In this document: piece by piece, positions 15,784 to 25,733 of the stretch | How positions within the stretch are numbered: the stretch's first letter is position 1 | Layout of the letters: every line of letters begins with the position of its first letter | NCBI GenBank assembly: GCA_016711215.1 | Contig: JADJTL010000001.1 | Coordinates: 310,001-374,000 of the forward strand | Reading direction: 5' to 3' | From: Pseudomonadota bacterium | GTDB lineage: Bacteria > Myxococcota_A > Polyangia > GCA-2747355 | Length of the DNA: 64,000 bases | Made by a program: the position numbers and the translations under genes | The notes under the pieces: model-generated | What the model was told of the DNA's origin: nothing | Database searches by the model: none | The model's input: the letters and a program-made list of their open reading frames with translations, nothing else

Positions 15784-18137
15784 TGGCCGGCCCCGCGCTG
15801 CGCCGCTCGCTGCTCGGTCGGCGCTGCCGCGAGGAGCAGGGCCAGGCCTTGCCGCTGGCGGCGCTCGGCGCGCTGGTGCTGGCGCTCGGGCTGATGTCGA
15901 CGGTCAATCTCACACAGGCGGTGCATGAGAAGATCAAGCTGCAGAACGCCGCCGACTCGGCGGCCTATACGCTGGCGGCCCAGGAAGCGCGAACCTTCAA
16001 CTACATCGCCTTCCTCAACCGCGCTCAGATCGCCCACTACAACACGGCGATGATGGTCCAGAGCTACATCACCTGGGTCGGCTTCCAGATCGGCGTCTTC
16101 GCCATGGGCACGGACACCCTCAGCACCTTGCATCTGATCGGCTCGGCGGTGCTCAAGGGCCTGCGCGCGTGTTGCAGCGCAAACCATCATAAGTGCTGTG
16201 TTCAGGCGGCCGCCCTATCGCCTCCGCTGGCCGGGCTGGGCCAGGTCGTGGCGGCGTTGCGTTGGATGCTCGGCCAGCTACGCAACCAGATCTACCCCAA
16301 GGCCGAGACGATGGCGCATGCGATGGTGGCGGCGATCCATCTCTTCAATCGCGACGTCGTCTGGAGGACGCAGCTCAGCCGCGCCCTGTTGATGAACCTC
16401 AACCTGCTCGGCGGCGCGCAGGGCTACGTCGAGAAGAACGATCCCGACCTGGCAGCGGGCGGCAGCCGGCGCGCCTTCCTCAATACGGTCGTCAACGGGG
16501 CGCTCAACTCGCTCGAGTACTATCAGGCCTTCGATCGCGGCAGCGGCGTCAATCCCTCCTTCGTCACCTTCCTGGGCGATCTCGGGCGGGTGGCCTCCGG
16601 CGGCGCGTACTCGGTGGCCGGGGTGACGCGGCATCGCGGCGAGACCCATGCGAGCGCGCCGGAGGTCCAGGCCTATCGGGTGATGGCCGAGCTTTGCAAC
16701 GCCACGCGCTGGCCGATGTTCGTCTCCAACCGGGGCGTGGCGCATTGGTCCGTCGGCTTCGGCTCCTTCATGCCCTCCTATCGCGGTGGCAAGCGCGGTC
16801 AAACGGCCTTCATCCAGGATGCGGCGATCACTCACGGCGGCCTGCGCGAGCTGCACCAGCCGACGACGAGCTACGCGCTCGACGGCAGCAACGTCGCCGA
16901 TTTCGGTCCGCCCGAGCCCGGCAAGAGTCGCAATTATTCGCTGGGCACCGTGCTCGGCTCCGATGATTACGTCGACAGTGGTCGCCTGAGCGCGCTGATC
17001 CCCGGGGTGCCGGTGCTGGGCCTCGCCCTCAGCAAGGTCTTGGGGGCGGGCGGCGACAGCCTTGGCGACGCCATCGCCGCCTACGACGATCCTGAGGGTC
17101 TCCATAAGCGCTACGAGAGCAGCTCCGTGCTGGCCATCGCCACGCTCCTGGTGGGCGTCGCCGACGCCTTCGGCCCTGGCTTCTCCTTCGACTCCCTCGT
17201 CAAGGGCGGGATGGCGAAGCTCGACGGCATGCTCGATCAGGTCAAGGCGTTCGTCGCCACCGGCAAGCTCGACAAGCACATCACCGAGCAGTTGGTGGGT
17301 GCCGCCAAGGGGGCGCTGGGCGCCGTCTCGCCGGCCGCAAAGGAAGTCCTTGGAGCGGTCGAAAGCGGGGATGTCGTCGCCTACGCCAAGAACAAGGTGG
17401 TGGGTCAGGCCGGTGCGCTCGTCAAGCAGGCGGGGGACTGGGCCACGCGACTCGGCGGTGGGCTGATTGGCGGCCGCATGGGTGATACCGGCGCCGAGCT
17501 TCCCGACGGCTTCGGTGAGCTGGGGCGCATTCTCGGCGAGATCGGCTTCCCGGTCGACGATCTCCCTCACGATCCGGTGAGCGGTGACCTCGGGGTCCAT
17601 GGTGCGGGGGGACCGAGCTGCAGCGGCCCCGAATGCCACGCCTGGTGGCCAGGCTTCGCGCCCTACTTCGCCTTCAACGCCAGCAGCGACCGCACGCGCG
17701 ACTTCAACCAGCCCTCGACCTGGATCTTTCTCACCAAGTACCACCAGGACTTCGGCCGCGCCGGCCGCGCGCGGACCAGCGACGCGTTACCCGTCGAGTT
17801 CAGTTGGCGTCAGGCGGGGCGCCAGGCGACGGTCGACCTCTCGCCCGGTGGGTATGCCAGCAGCTACCCCTTCGAGGGCTTCAACGTCGTGGCGCGGGGC
17901 ATGGCCTATTACCACCGGCCGGGGAGCTGGACCGAGCAGCCCAACTTCTTCAACCCCTTCTGGCGCGCACGCCTGGCGCCCGTTGCGCAGAAGCTACAAG
18001 CGCTCTGGGAAGGTTACGTCGGCAGCAACCTCAGCAGCACGGCCGACAACATGGTGGTGCGGGGTCTGCTCAATGTGGTGCGCAACGCCCAGATGGACCT
18101 CTTCACCGCGGCGATCACCACCTTGGCCACGCACTGA
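15783..18137 (+). CDS. TadG-like pseudopilin, large
   Basis: A 784-residue protein with an N-terminal EEQGQALPLAALGALVLALG motif and one membrane helix (residues about 18-42). It is followed by KIKLQNAADSAAYTLAAQEAR, the NAADAAALA-like signature of TadG/Flp-associated putative pilus proteins. The rest is a very long exported domain of no known fold, with Cys pairs (ACCSANHHKCC near 120). TadG-like proteins help assemble or anchor Flp pili; a direct role is not proven for this form. The start overlaps the previous stop (TGATG), which is why the longer open frame to 15711 is rejected. Confidence 0.72.
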   Translation: MAGPALRRSLLGRRCREEQGQALPLAALGALVLALGLMSTVNLTQAVHEKIKLQNAADSAAYTLAAQEARTFNYIAFLNRAQIAHYNTAMMVQSYITWVGFQIGVFAMGTDTLSTLHLIGSAVLKGLRACCSANHHKCCVQAAALSPPLAGLGQVVAALRWMLGQLRNQIYPKAETMAHAMVAAIHLFNRDVVWRTQLSRALLMNLNLLGGAQGYVEKNDPDLAAGGSRRAFLNTVVNGALNSLEYYQAFDRGSGVNPSFVTFLGDLGRVASGGAYSVAGVTRHRGETHASAPEVQAYRVMAELCNATRWPMFVSNRGVAHWSVGFGSFMPSYRGGKRGQTAFIQDAAITHGGLRELHQPTTSYALDGSNVADFGPPEPGKSRNYSLGTVLGSDDYVDSGRLSALIPGVPVLGLALSKVLGAGGDSLGDAIAAYDDPEGLHKRYESSSVLAIATLLVGVADAFGPGFSFDSLVKGGMAKLDGMLDQVKAFVATGKLDKHITEQLVGAAKGALGAVSPAAKEVLGAVESGDVVAYAKNKVVGQAGALVKQAGDWATRLGGGLIGGRMGDTGAELPDGFGELGRILGEIGFPVDDLPHDPVSGDLGVHGAGGPSCSGPECHAWWPGFAPYFAFNASSDRTRDFNQPSTWIFLTKYHQDFGRAGRARTSDALPVEFSWRQAGRQATVDLSPGGYASSYPFEGFNVVARGMAYYHRPGSWTEQPNFFNPFWRARLAPVAQKLQALWEGYVGSNLSSTADNMVVRGLLNVVRNAQMDLFTAAITTLATH

Positions 18138-18156
18138 GGCGGGGAGGGTTCGGCTG

Positions 18157-19713
18157 GTGCAGAGCTTTGTAGCAGCGCGGCTCCGCGGATGGCGGCTCTG
18201 GCGCGAGACCTCCGGCCAGGCGCTGGTTGAGCTGGCCATCGTCCTGCCGCTCTTCGTCATGCTGCTGCTCTTCGCGCAGTGGCTCTGGGAGCTGGGGCAG
18301 ATCCGGCTCAAGGCGCAGGAGGCCGCCCGCTACGCCGCCTGGGAGGCGACCGCCTATCCCCTTCATGACTACCGCACGGCGCCGCTGCTGGCGGGAGCCG
18401 ACGGCCTCTTGGGGATGATCCCAGGAATACCCGCCAGCCTGCCCTTCCTGCGCTTTGGCGTGATGGCCGCCTCCGTGTCGCTGGAGGCCAGCGCCCGCTA
18501 CGCCGACCTCGACTCGGTGCCGAACGCGACCGAGGGCAAGCGTTCGTTGCTGATGGCGCGCTGGAAGACGCCCCGCATCATCGTGCCGCCCTCGTGTGGG
18601 CAAGCGATCGGCGGGGCGCTGTCCTATTTCGGCGCCTTCGGCGACGTCGGCGGAGAAATCGCCGACAGCGCGCTCGACGCGACGGCGACGGCAAGCGGGG
18701 CGCTCTGCGGTGACGAGCGCGAGGAGATGGTCTACGGCGGGCCGATGGCCAATCTGCTGCTCAACATCCTCGGACCGGCGGTGATGCTGCTCTCGGCGAT
18801 GACCTACAGCGCCGATCTGCGCCACGCCGCCGATAGCACCGTGGCGCCGATGGCCTTGGGCATGGCGGCGACGATGATCGGCCTGACCAGCGCGAGCAGC
18901 GCCCTCGGCGTCAACGCCGCTGGCGGCGCTGGTGCCACGACCTTCGCCGGGCCGCCCGGCTGGGGCTTCAATACCCGCGGCTACGTGCGGGCCTACGCCC
19001 TCTTCGAGGTGCTCAATCCGTGGTTTGACGTGAAGCTGGGCGGGGAGTCGATCTTTCCCCGGCGGACCCTGCGGATCCTCGAGTCGCACGGTGTGCTGGC
19101 GGATTCGTGGCGGCTCAACGAGGGTGGCGCGGTGGCCCACACCAAGCTGCGCGTGGAAAGTGCGACGGACTCGGATAACCTGCAGCGGGGCCTGCTGGAG
19201 GAGGCTGGCGACCAGCTGGGCGGGCTGGCCAAGCAGGCCTACGAGTGGCTGCAGGCCGGCCAATCGCTGCTGGCGCGGGGGACGCTGCAACCGAACGACC
19301 CCGGTTTTCGGGCGCAGGTCGAGCGGATGTACTTCCAGAACGACAGCACCCGCAGCGTGGCCCGGACCTTTCTGACGCTGATGCATGGGGCCTTCGCCAT
19401 CGGCGGCGGCTTCCTTGGCTACCTGCAGGGGCTGCCCTCCGTGCCCGCGGTGGACGACTGGATGAAGGCGGCGGTCGTCTCCGTACCCTACGTGATCGAT
19501 GCGAAGACGGACAAGCCGGGCGGCGGCGTGATCGCCGTACCCGAGGACTTTGGCGCCCAGCTCTACAACACCGCGCCGACGATCGGCGAGTATGGCGCCA
19601 CGCTGCGTAAGCGGGGCAAGTTCTTCATGGGCTGCCCGGACGCGCAGCAGCAGGGCTGCACGGATACGCTGGTGCAGCACAATCCCTTCGGCAACTATCT
19701 CTCTCGGGATTGA
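18157..19713 (+). CDS. TadE-like pseudopilin
   Basis: A 518-residue protein starting at GTG 18157, with GGGGAGGG 8 bp upstream. Residues about 18-45 (TSGQALVELAIVLPLFVMLLLFAQ) contain the GQxxVE motif and the membrane helix of TadE-type pseudopilins, followed by KAQEAARYAAWEATAY. The exported remainder is large and unrecognised, with a hydrophobic stretch near residue 225 that may be a second membrane segment. It lies 19 bp after the TadG-like gene. Its TGA lies inside the first copy of a 21-bp triple repeat, so the repeat forms the 3' end of this gene. Confidence 0.7.
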   Translation: MQSFVAARLRGWRLWRETSGQALVELAIVLPLFVMLLLFAQWLWELGQIRLKAQEAARYAAWEATAYPLHDYRTAPLLAGADGLLGMIPGIPASLPFLRFGVMAASVSLEASARYADLDSVPNATEGKRSLLMARWKTPRIIVPPSCGQAIGGALSYFGAFGDVGGEIADSALDATATASGALCGDEREEMVYGGPMANLLLNILGPAVMLLSAMTYSADLRHAADSTVAPMALGMAATMIGLTSASSALGVNAAGGAGATTFAGPPGWGFNTRGYVRAYALFEVLNPWFDVKLGGESIFPRRTLRILESHGVLADSWRLNEGGAVAHTKLRVESATDSDNLQRGLLEEAGDQLGGLAKQAYEWLQAGQSLLARGTLQPNDPGFRAQVERMYFQNDSTRSVARTFLTLMHGAFAIGGGFLGYLQGLPSVPAVDDWMKAAVVSVPYVIDAKTDKPGGGVIAVPEDFGAQLYNTAPTIGEYGATLRKRGKFFMGCPDAQQQGCTDTLVQHNPFGNYLSRD

Positions 19714-19762
19714 GGACGGCTCTCTCGGGATTGAGGACGGCTCTCTCGGGATTGAGGACGGG
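19700..19762. repeat. 21-bp tandem repeat, three copies, spanning a stop codon
   Basis: Three near-identical 21-bp units beginning tctctcggg and ending gaggacggc (last base g in the third) run from the final codons of the TadE-like gene into the spacer before ATG 19768. The stop TGA at 19711-19713 is in copy one. In another frame the units read SLGIEDG three times. Confidence 0.92.
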
Positions 19763-19767
19763 CGTCG

Positions 19768-20616
19768 ATGAAGGTTCGTGAACGTCAGCCACCGAGCAGC
19801 AGCCGGGCCCCGGCGGCCGCGCGCCGCGCGCGCCCCCTTCGCGTGCTCTTGGCGCTCTTCTTCTGCGCCGGCATCGCCGGGCTCGGGCTGCTCAGCGGCG
19901 GCGAGCCGCCCCTGGCCGACGCAGTGCTGGGGCGTGATCCCTTGGCGGGGTACTACCCGCCAGAGATGCCCCGCTATCCCCAGGTGCAGGAGGTGCCGAC
20001 GGGCGCCCGGGGCGAGGTCGAGGGCGCTCGTCTGCGCATGTCGTACTTCCAGACCACCGACGAGCCCGATCGTGTGGCCGATTTCTATGCGCGCTTCTGG
20101 CGCGCCCGGGGCCTCTGGGTGCGCAGCGACGTGACGCATCGCGGCGGCACCGTCGCCGCCGTCGATGGCGCGCACGGGCGGGTACTGCAGGTGATGATCA
20201 GCACCGGTGCCGGCGGTGCTGGGGCGACCCTGGTCATGCCCTCTGTCGGCGACGCGCCGGGCCGCGAGCGCTCGGGGAGCCCTCGGGCGCTGCCGATTGC
20301 GCTCTTTCCGCGCTCCGAGCAGGTGCTGGACTCGACCACCGACGGACGCGACGCCCTGGCGCGCACCGTGCTGTCGCTGAACGCGGGCACGCTGGAGGAG
20401 AATGTCGCTCACTATCGGCGCGCGCTGCGCCAGGCGGGCTATACGGAGGACGTGGCGCGACCAGGTGCGGAGCAGCGGGCGGCGCTGCAGGCGCTCGACG
20501 CGCAAACGGCGATGCTCGTCTTTCGCCACGCCGAGGGTCGGGAGGCTACCGTTACGATCACGGTCCTGGAGCCCCAGCGCACGCGCGTGCACCTGGCGCT
20601 GATCGGAGCGCCCTGA
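19768..20616 (+). CDS. Membrane-anchored protein of unknown function in Tad-like cluster
   Basis: A 282-residue protein with a basic leader and one hydrophobic segment at residues about 24-45, so probably anchored with its bulk outside the cytoplasm. Two weakly similar halves are visible: DRVADFYARFWRARGLWV near 110 and ENVAHYRRALRQAGYTE near 215. Each is an amphipathic helix ahead of beta strands, suggesting a duplicated domain. No family is recognised. Its TGA overlaps the ATG of the Flp-like gene (20616), and it follows the TadE-like gene, so a role in the same envelope apparatus is inferred from context only. Confidence 0.62.
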   Translation: MKVRERQPPSSSRAPAAARRARPLRVLLALFFCAGIAGLGLLSGGEPPLADAVLGRDPLAGYYPPEMPRYPQVQEVPTGARGEVEGARLRMSYFQTTDEPDRVADFYARFWRARGLWVRSDVTHRGGTVAAVDGAHGRVLQVMISTGAGGAGATLVMPSVGDAPGRERSGSPRALPIALFPRSEQVLDSTTDGRDALARTVLSLNAGTLEENVAHYRRALRQAGYTEDVARPGAEQRAALQALDAQTAMLVFRHAEGREATVTITVLEPQRTRVHLALIGAP

Positions 20617-20807
20617 TGCTGGGGTGGCTGCTCGGTCGCCAGGCAGGCGACGACTCAGGCCAGGCGATGACCGAGTACGCGATCGTCGTCGCCCTGATCG
20701 TCGTCGCGATGGTCGGCGCCAGCTCGGTCTTCGCGGTCGACTTCTTCGACGCGCTCGGTGATTACATGGAAAACTTCTACACGATGCTGGCCATGCCCTT
20801 CCCTTGA
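20616..20807 (+). CDS. Flp-family type IVb pilin-like protein
   Basis: A 63-residue protein with the Flp/type IVb pilin pattern. A short leader is followed by GQAMTEYAIVVALIVVAMVG, where a Glu sits five residues into a hydrophobic helix after Gly, as in prepilins cleaved by a TadV-type peptidase. The C-terminus ends in short aromatic residues (MENFYTMLAMPFP). It is coupled to the preceding gene by a one-base overlap. No TadV, TadA, TadB/C or RcpA gene is present in the window, so processing and export machinery must be encoded elsewhere. Its stop codon lies within the -35 element of the nuo promoter. Confidence 0.78.
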   Translation: MLGWLLGRQAGDDSGQAMTEYAIVVALIVVAMVGASSVFAVDFFDALGDYMENFYTMLAMPFP

Positions 20808-20832
20808 CACCTCTGGGCAAGTTCCCTACGGT
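20804..20832 (+). promoter_or_regulatory. Predicted sigma70-type promoter of the nuo genes
   Basis: A consensus TTGACA at 20804-20809 is separated by 17 bp from TACGGT at 20827-20832, with a start codon for nuoE at 20870. The -35 box overlaps the TGA stop of the Flp-like gene. Confidence 0.55.
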
Positions 20833-20869
20833 TCCACCGCCTCGTTTCAAGGCGTGCATAGAGAGTCCC

Positions 20870-21421
20870 ATGGCGTTGTCGTTCAGCCCGCAGGCGCGCG
20901 AGCGTATCGCTCGTCTACTGCCCCAGTACCCCACGCGGATGGCGGCCTGCTTGCCCGTGCTGTGGGTGGCGCAGGAGGAGTTCGGGTGGCTCTCGGCCGA
21001 GGCGATGCGCCTGGTGGCCGCGGCGCTGGAGCTGCCCGAGTCGCACGTCTACAGCGTGGTGACCTTCTACACGATGTACAACCGCGCGCCGGTCGGCACC
21101 TACCAGATCCAGGTCTGCACCAACGTGGCGTGTATGTTGCGCGACGCCTATCAGGTGCTCTCGCGCTTCGAGCGCGCGCTCGAGATCAAGGCGGGTGAGA
21201 CCACGCCCGACGGCACCTTCACGCTGACCGAGGTCGAGTGCTTGGCGGCCTGTGGTACGGCCCCCTGTGTGCGGGTCAACGAGCGTTACCACGAGCCCCT
21301 GCGCCCCGAGGACGTCGAGGCGCTCGTCGCGCGTCTGCGGATCGAGGCTCCGGCGACACGCGCCGCGGGGCCGGGATCGCCCATGGCGGGGCCGGGATCG
21401 CCCACCCCCGGGCGGGGCTGA
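20870..21421 (+). CDS. nuoE: NADH-quinone oxidoreductase subunit E
   Basis: A 183-residue complex I subunit carrying the [2Fe-2S] cluster N1a. The ligand pattern CTNVAC (about residues 83-88) and CLAACG (about 124-129) is intact, and the N-terminal thioredoxin-like helices (VLWVAQEEFGWLS, HVYSVVTFYTMYNR) match NuoE. It works in the NADH-oxidising arm with NuoF. ATG 20870 starts the homology, and the open frame upstream overlaps the promoter. The last 20 residues are a Gly/Pro/Ser tail from a two-copy 21-bp repeat and are not part of the family fold. nuoF follows after 7 bp. Confidence 0.93.
   Translation: MALSFSPQARERIARLLPQYPTRMAACLPVLWVAQEEFGWLSAEAMRLVAAALELPESHVYSVVTFYTMYNRAPVGTYQIQVCTNVACMLRDAYQVLSRFERALEIKAGETTPDGTFTLTEVECLAACGTAPCVRVNERYHEPLRPEDVEALVARLRIEAPATRAAGPGSPMAGPGSPTPGRG
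21365..21406. repeat. 21-bp tandem repeat in the nuoE 3' end
   Basis: Two copies of a 21-bp unit starting gcggggccgggatcgccca encode AGPGSPM and AGPGSPT at the NuoE C-terminus. The period is a multiple of three and keeps the frame open. Confidence 0.85.
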
Positions 21422-21428
21422 GCGCGCG

Positions 21429-22741
<1,313 letters not shown>

Positions 22742-22745
<4 letters not shown>

Positions 22746-23269
22746 TTCAGTGGGCCTTCTGGCTGTTTGGCGGTCTGGCGCTGCTCGGCGCGCTGGGGAC
22801 GGTGACGCGGCGCAGTCCGGTGCAGGCGGCGCTCTTTCTCGTGCTGACGCTGGTGGCGACCGGCGGCCTCTTCCTGGTGCTGCACGCCAGCTTCCTCGCG
22901 GCGATCCAGGTCCTCGTCTATGCGGGCGCCGTGATGGTGCTCTTCCTCTTCGTCGTGATGTCCGTCAGTCATACCGAAGGAGAGGCCTTGGGTCTGGCCC
23001 AGGGCACGCTGGGGAAGCTGATCGGGGTCGGGGCCGTGGGCCTGCTGCTGCATCGGATGCTGCAGGTCTGTCTCCAGGCAGGCGCTGCGGCGGTCGGTGC
23101 TGTGCCGCTGCCCGCCGGCTTCGGCGACGTGCGTTCGCTGGGGCGCTGGCTCTTCTCGCGCTACCTGCTGCCCTTCGAAACCATCTCAGTGCTGCTGCTC
23201 GTCGCCATCGTCGCCGCGGTGGCGATCACGCGGCGGCCAGACCGCGGCCGCGCCGCGGGGGAGGGCTGA
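22742..23269 (+). CDS. nuoJ: NADH-quinone oxidoreductase subunit J
   Basis: A 175-residue membrane subunit of complex I with five predicted helices. The conserved helix-3 segment ASFLAAIQVLVYAGAVMVLFLFVVMS (about residues 43-70) contains the pi-bulge region involved in coupling. It belongs to the proton-translocating membrane arm beside NuoK. Its ATG overlaps the nuoF stop. The ordinary neighbours nuoG, nuoH and nuoI are missing between nuoF and nuoJ. Confidence 0.93.
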
Positions 23270-23275
23270 GCTGCC

Positions 23276-23578
23276 ATGGTGCCGACGACTCAGGTGCTCG
23301 CTCTCGCCGCGCTGCTCTTCTGCATCGGCCTCGCTGGCGTCATCGTACGGCGCAATCTCTTGATCGTGATGATGTCGGTCGAGCTGATGCTGAACGGGGC
23401 GAACCTGGCGCTGGTCGCCTTCGCGCGCGCGCGCGGCGACCTGGAGGGTCAGGCCCTGGCCTTCTTGATCGTGGCGCTGGCGGCCGCCGAGGCGGCCGTC
23501 GGCCTGGCGATCGTCGTCTCGGTCTTTCGCAGTCGGCGCACCGTCTACGCCGACGAGGTCAACCTTCTGCGCCGCTAA
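23276..23578 (+). CDS. nuoK: NADH-quinone oxidoreductase subunit K
   Basis: A 100-residue, three-helix membrane subunit of normal length. SVELMLNGANLALVAF near residue 38 contains the conserved membrane Glu essential for proton translocation, and AAEAAVGLAIV near 70 the second conserved Glu. It lies 6 bp after nuoJ and 31 bp before nuoL in the same operon. Confidence 0.95.
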   Translation: MVPTTQVLALAALLFCIGLAGVIVRRNLLIVMMSVELMLNGANLALVAFARARGDLEGQALAFLIVALAAAEAAVGLAIVVSVFRSRRTVYADEVNLLRR

Positions 23579-23609
23579 GGACCCCGCCCTCGGATAGAGG
23601 CTCTGGCCC

Positions 23610-25733
23610 ATGACGACGACCTTTCCACTGCTCTGGATCCCGCTCCTGCCCCTGCTCGGGGCGGCGATCAATCTGCTCTTCGGCCGCGCGCTGTCGCGGC
23701 GGGCGGTCAACGTCGTCGCCTGTGGCAGCGTCGCCGGCGCGCTCGGGGTGGTCGTCTTCGCGATCTTCGGTCGGCTCTGGCCGCTCGTCTGGGCTGCCGA
23801 AGGCACGGGGGTCGCACCGCGCCTCGTGCAGAACGCCTATGCCTGGATCACGGCCGGCAGCGTCGACCTGCCGGTCGGCTTGCTCTGCGACCCGCTCTCC
23901 GCGGTGATGCTCTTCGTCGTCACCTTCGTCGGCTTTCTGATCCATCTCTACTCGACGGGCTATATGGCGCATGAGCGCGACTACGCCCGCTTCTTCGGCT
24001 ACCTCAACCTCTTCACCGGCGCGATGCTGATCCTCGTGCTGGCGGATAACCTGCCGCTGCTCTTCGTTGGTTGGGAGGGCGTCGGCGTCTGCTCCTACCT
24101 CTTGATCGGCTTCTGGTACGACAAGGACGGGACTCAGCGCCTCGGCCTGGCCAACGCCATGGCCGGCCGCAAGGCCTTCCTCGTCAATCGCGTCGGCGAC
24201 TTCGCCTTCCTGCTCGGTATGCTGGTGCTCTTCGCCGCGACGCAGACGCTCAGCATCGACAGCCTCGCGCTGCGGGCGCAGGATCTGCTGCAGCCGCTGC
24301 ACCCCCTCGGCCTCGGGCCCTTCAGCGTGGCCGGCGTCGCGGGACTGCTGCTCTTCATCGGTGCCATGGGCAAGTCGGCCCAGATCCCGCTCTATGTCTG
24401 GCTGCCGGACGCGATGGCCGGGCCGACGCCCGTCAGCGCCCTGATCCACGCCGCGACGATGGTCACGGCCGGCGTCTACATGGTGGCGCGGATGAACTTC
24501 CTCTACATGCTCTCGCCAGCGGTGATGGGCCTGATCGCGTTGGTCGGCGCCACGACCGCGCTCTTCGCCGCCTCGATCGGCTTCGCGCAGAACGACATCA
24601 AGAAGGTGCTGGCCTACTCGACGGTCAGCCAGCTGGGCTACATGTTCGTCGCCGTCGGCGTCGGCGCCTTCTCGGCCGGGATCTTCCACCTCTTCACGCA
24701 CGCCTTCTTCAAGGCCTGCCTCTTCCTCGGCGCCGGCGCGATCATCCACGCGCTGCACGACGAGCAGGACCTCCGCAACATGGGCGGCTTGCGGCGCCCG
24801 ATGGCGACGACCCACTGGACCTTCCTGATCTCGACGCTGGCGATCGCAGGCATCCCGCCGCTGTCGGGCTTTTTCTCCAAGGATGAGATCCTTTGGCGGG
24901 CCATCGCCACCGCCAATCCGGCGCTCGGCCCCAGTTGGCTGCCGGCCGTGCTCTACGTGCTCTCGCTGGCCGGCGCCCTTTGCACGGCCTTCTACATGTT
25001 TCGCCTCTACGGACTCGTCTTCCTCGGTCCGCGCCGCGGCGCGGCGCACGCGACAGCGGGAGGCGAGGGCGAGGGCGGGGCTCCGGCCCCCGCGCTGCAC
25101 CTCCCCGGCCCCGCGATGGAGGCCCCGCTGATCGTTCTGGCCGGCGGTGCGGCGGTGCTCGGTCTCTTGGGGTTGCCCGAGCTGGTCGGCTCCTGGCTCG
25201 GCATCGAGCACATCAACGTCTTTGAGCGCTGGCTGGCCCCGGTGGTGGACCAGGGGGCGCGTCTCGCCGATCGCTGGGCGGCGGGCGAGCGCGTGGCCGC
25301 CAACCCGCTCGCCGCGAGCCACAGCGTCGAGGCCCTGTTGTTGCTGCTTTCGGTCGTGGTCGCCGTCGCCAGCAGCGCGATCGCTTGGCGGCTCTACCGC
25401 GCCGGACCGAACGCCGCCGTGGCGCGCTTCACCGCGCGGATTCGCCTGATCCACCGCCTGGTGCTCAACAAGTACTGGGTCGACGAGGTCTACGACTGGA
25501 TCATCGTGCGGCCCTACAAGGCGCTCGCCGTGGTCTTGTTCCAGCTCGTCGACCGGTTGGTCATCGATCGACTCGGCGTCCATGGCGTCGCGCGGAGCGT
25601 CGACGGGGTGGGTCGCCTGCTGCGCCGCTTGCAGACCGGCAACGTGCAGCACTACGTCGTCGGGCTGGTGATCGGCCTCACTGTGCTCGTGGCGGGTGTG
25701 GTCGGTGCCGCGCTGCTCGGCGGGGGTGGATGA
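23610..25733 (+). CDS. nuoL: NADH-quinone oxidoreductase subunit L
   Basis: A 707-residue antiporter-like subunit at the distal end of the membrane arm. The conserved core has FVGWEGVGVCSYLLIGFWY near residue 152, containing the key Glu. WLPDAMAGPTPVSALIHAATMVTAGVYM near 265 carries the Lys/His region, and NDIKKVLAYSTVSQLGYM follows. The C-terminal about 130 residues form the lateral helix and final membrane anchor. It is a proton channel subunit driven by conformational coupling. ATG 23610 follows AGAGG; the 3' end overlaps nuoM by 4 bp. Confidence 0.95.
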   Translation: MTTTFPLLWIPLLPLLGAAINLLFGRALSRRAVNVVACGSVAGALGVVVFAIFGRLWPLVWAAEGTGVAPRLVQNAYAWITAGSVDLPVGLLCDPLSAVMLFVVTFVGFLIHLYSTGYMAHERDYARFFGYLNLFTGAMLILVLADNLPLLFVGWEGVGVCSYLLIGFWYDKDGTQRLGLANAMAGRKAFLVNRVGDFAFLLGMLVLFAATQTLSIDSLALRAQDLLQPLHPLGLGPFSVAGVAGLLLFIGAMGKSAQIPLYVWLPDAMAGPTPVSALIHAATMVTAGVYMVARMNFLYMLSPAVMGLIALVGATTALFAASIGFAQNDIKKVLAYSTVSQLGYMFVAVGVGAFSAGIFHLFTHAFFKACLFLGAGAIIHALHDEQDLRNMGGLRRPMATTHWTFLISTLAIAGIPPLSGFFSKDEILWRAIATANPALGPSWLPAVLYVLSLAGALCTAFYMFRLYGLVFLGPRRGAAHATAGGEGEGGAPAPALHLPGPAMEAPLIVLAGGAAVLGLLGLPELVGSWLGIEHINVFERWLAPVVDQGARLADRWAAGERVAANPLAASHSVEALLLLLSVVVAVASSAIAWRLYRAGPNAAVARFTARIRLIHRLVLNKYWVDEVYDWIIVRPYKALAVVLFQLVDRLVIDRLGVHGVARSVDGVGRLLRRLQTGNVQHYVVGLVIGLTVLVAGVVGAALLGGGG

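Noticed and set aside
16278..17744. Minus-strand open frame opposite the TadG-like gene
   Set aside because: The plus strand encodes the coupled TadG-like protein with a signature N-terminus; the reverse product has no recognisable features.
18115..20934. Very long minus-strand open frame (939 codons) opposite the TadE-like, unknown and Flp-like genes
   Set aside because: It is antisense to a coupled set of genes with recognisable pilin motifs, has a low-complexity His/Arg/Gln-rich product and no family motif; such frames are common in 70% G+C DNA.
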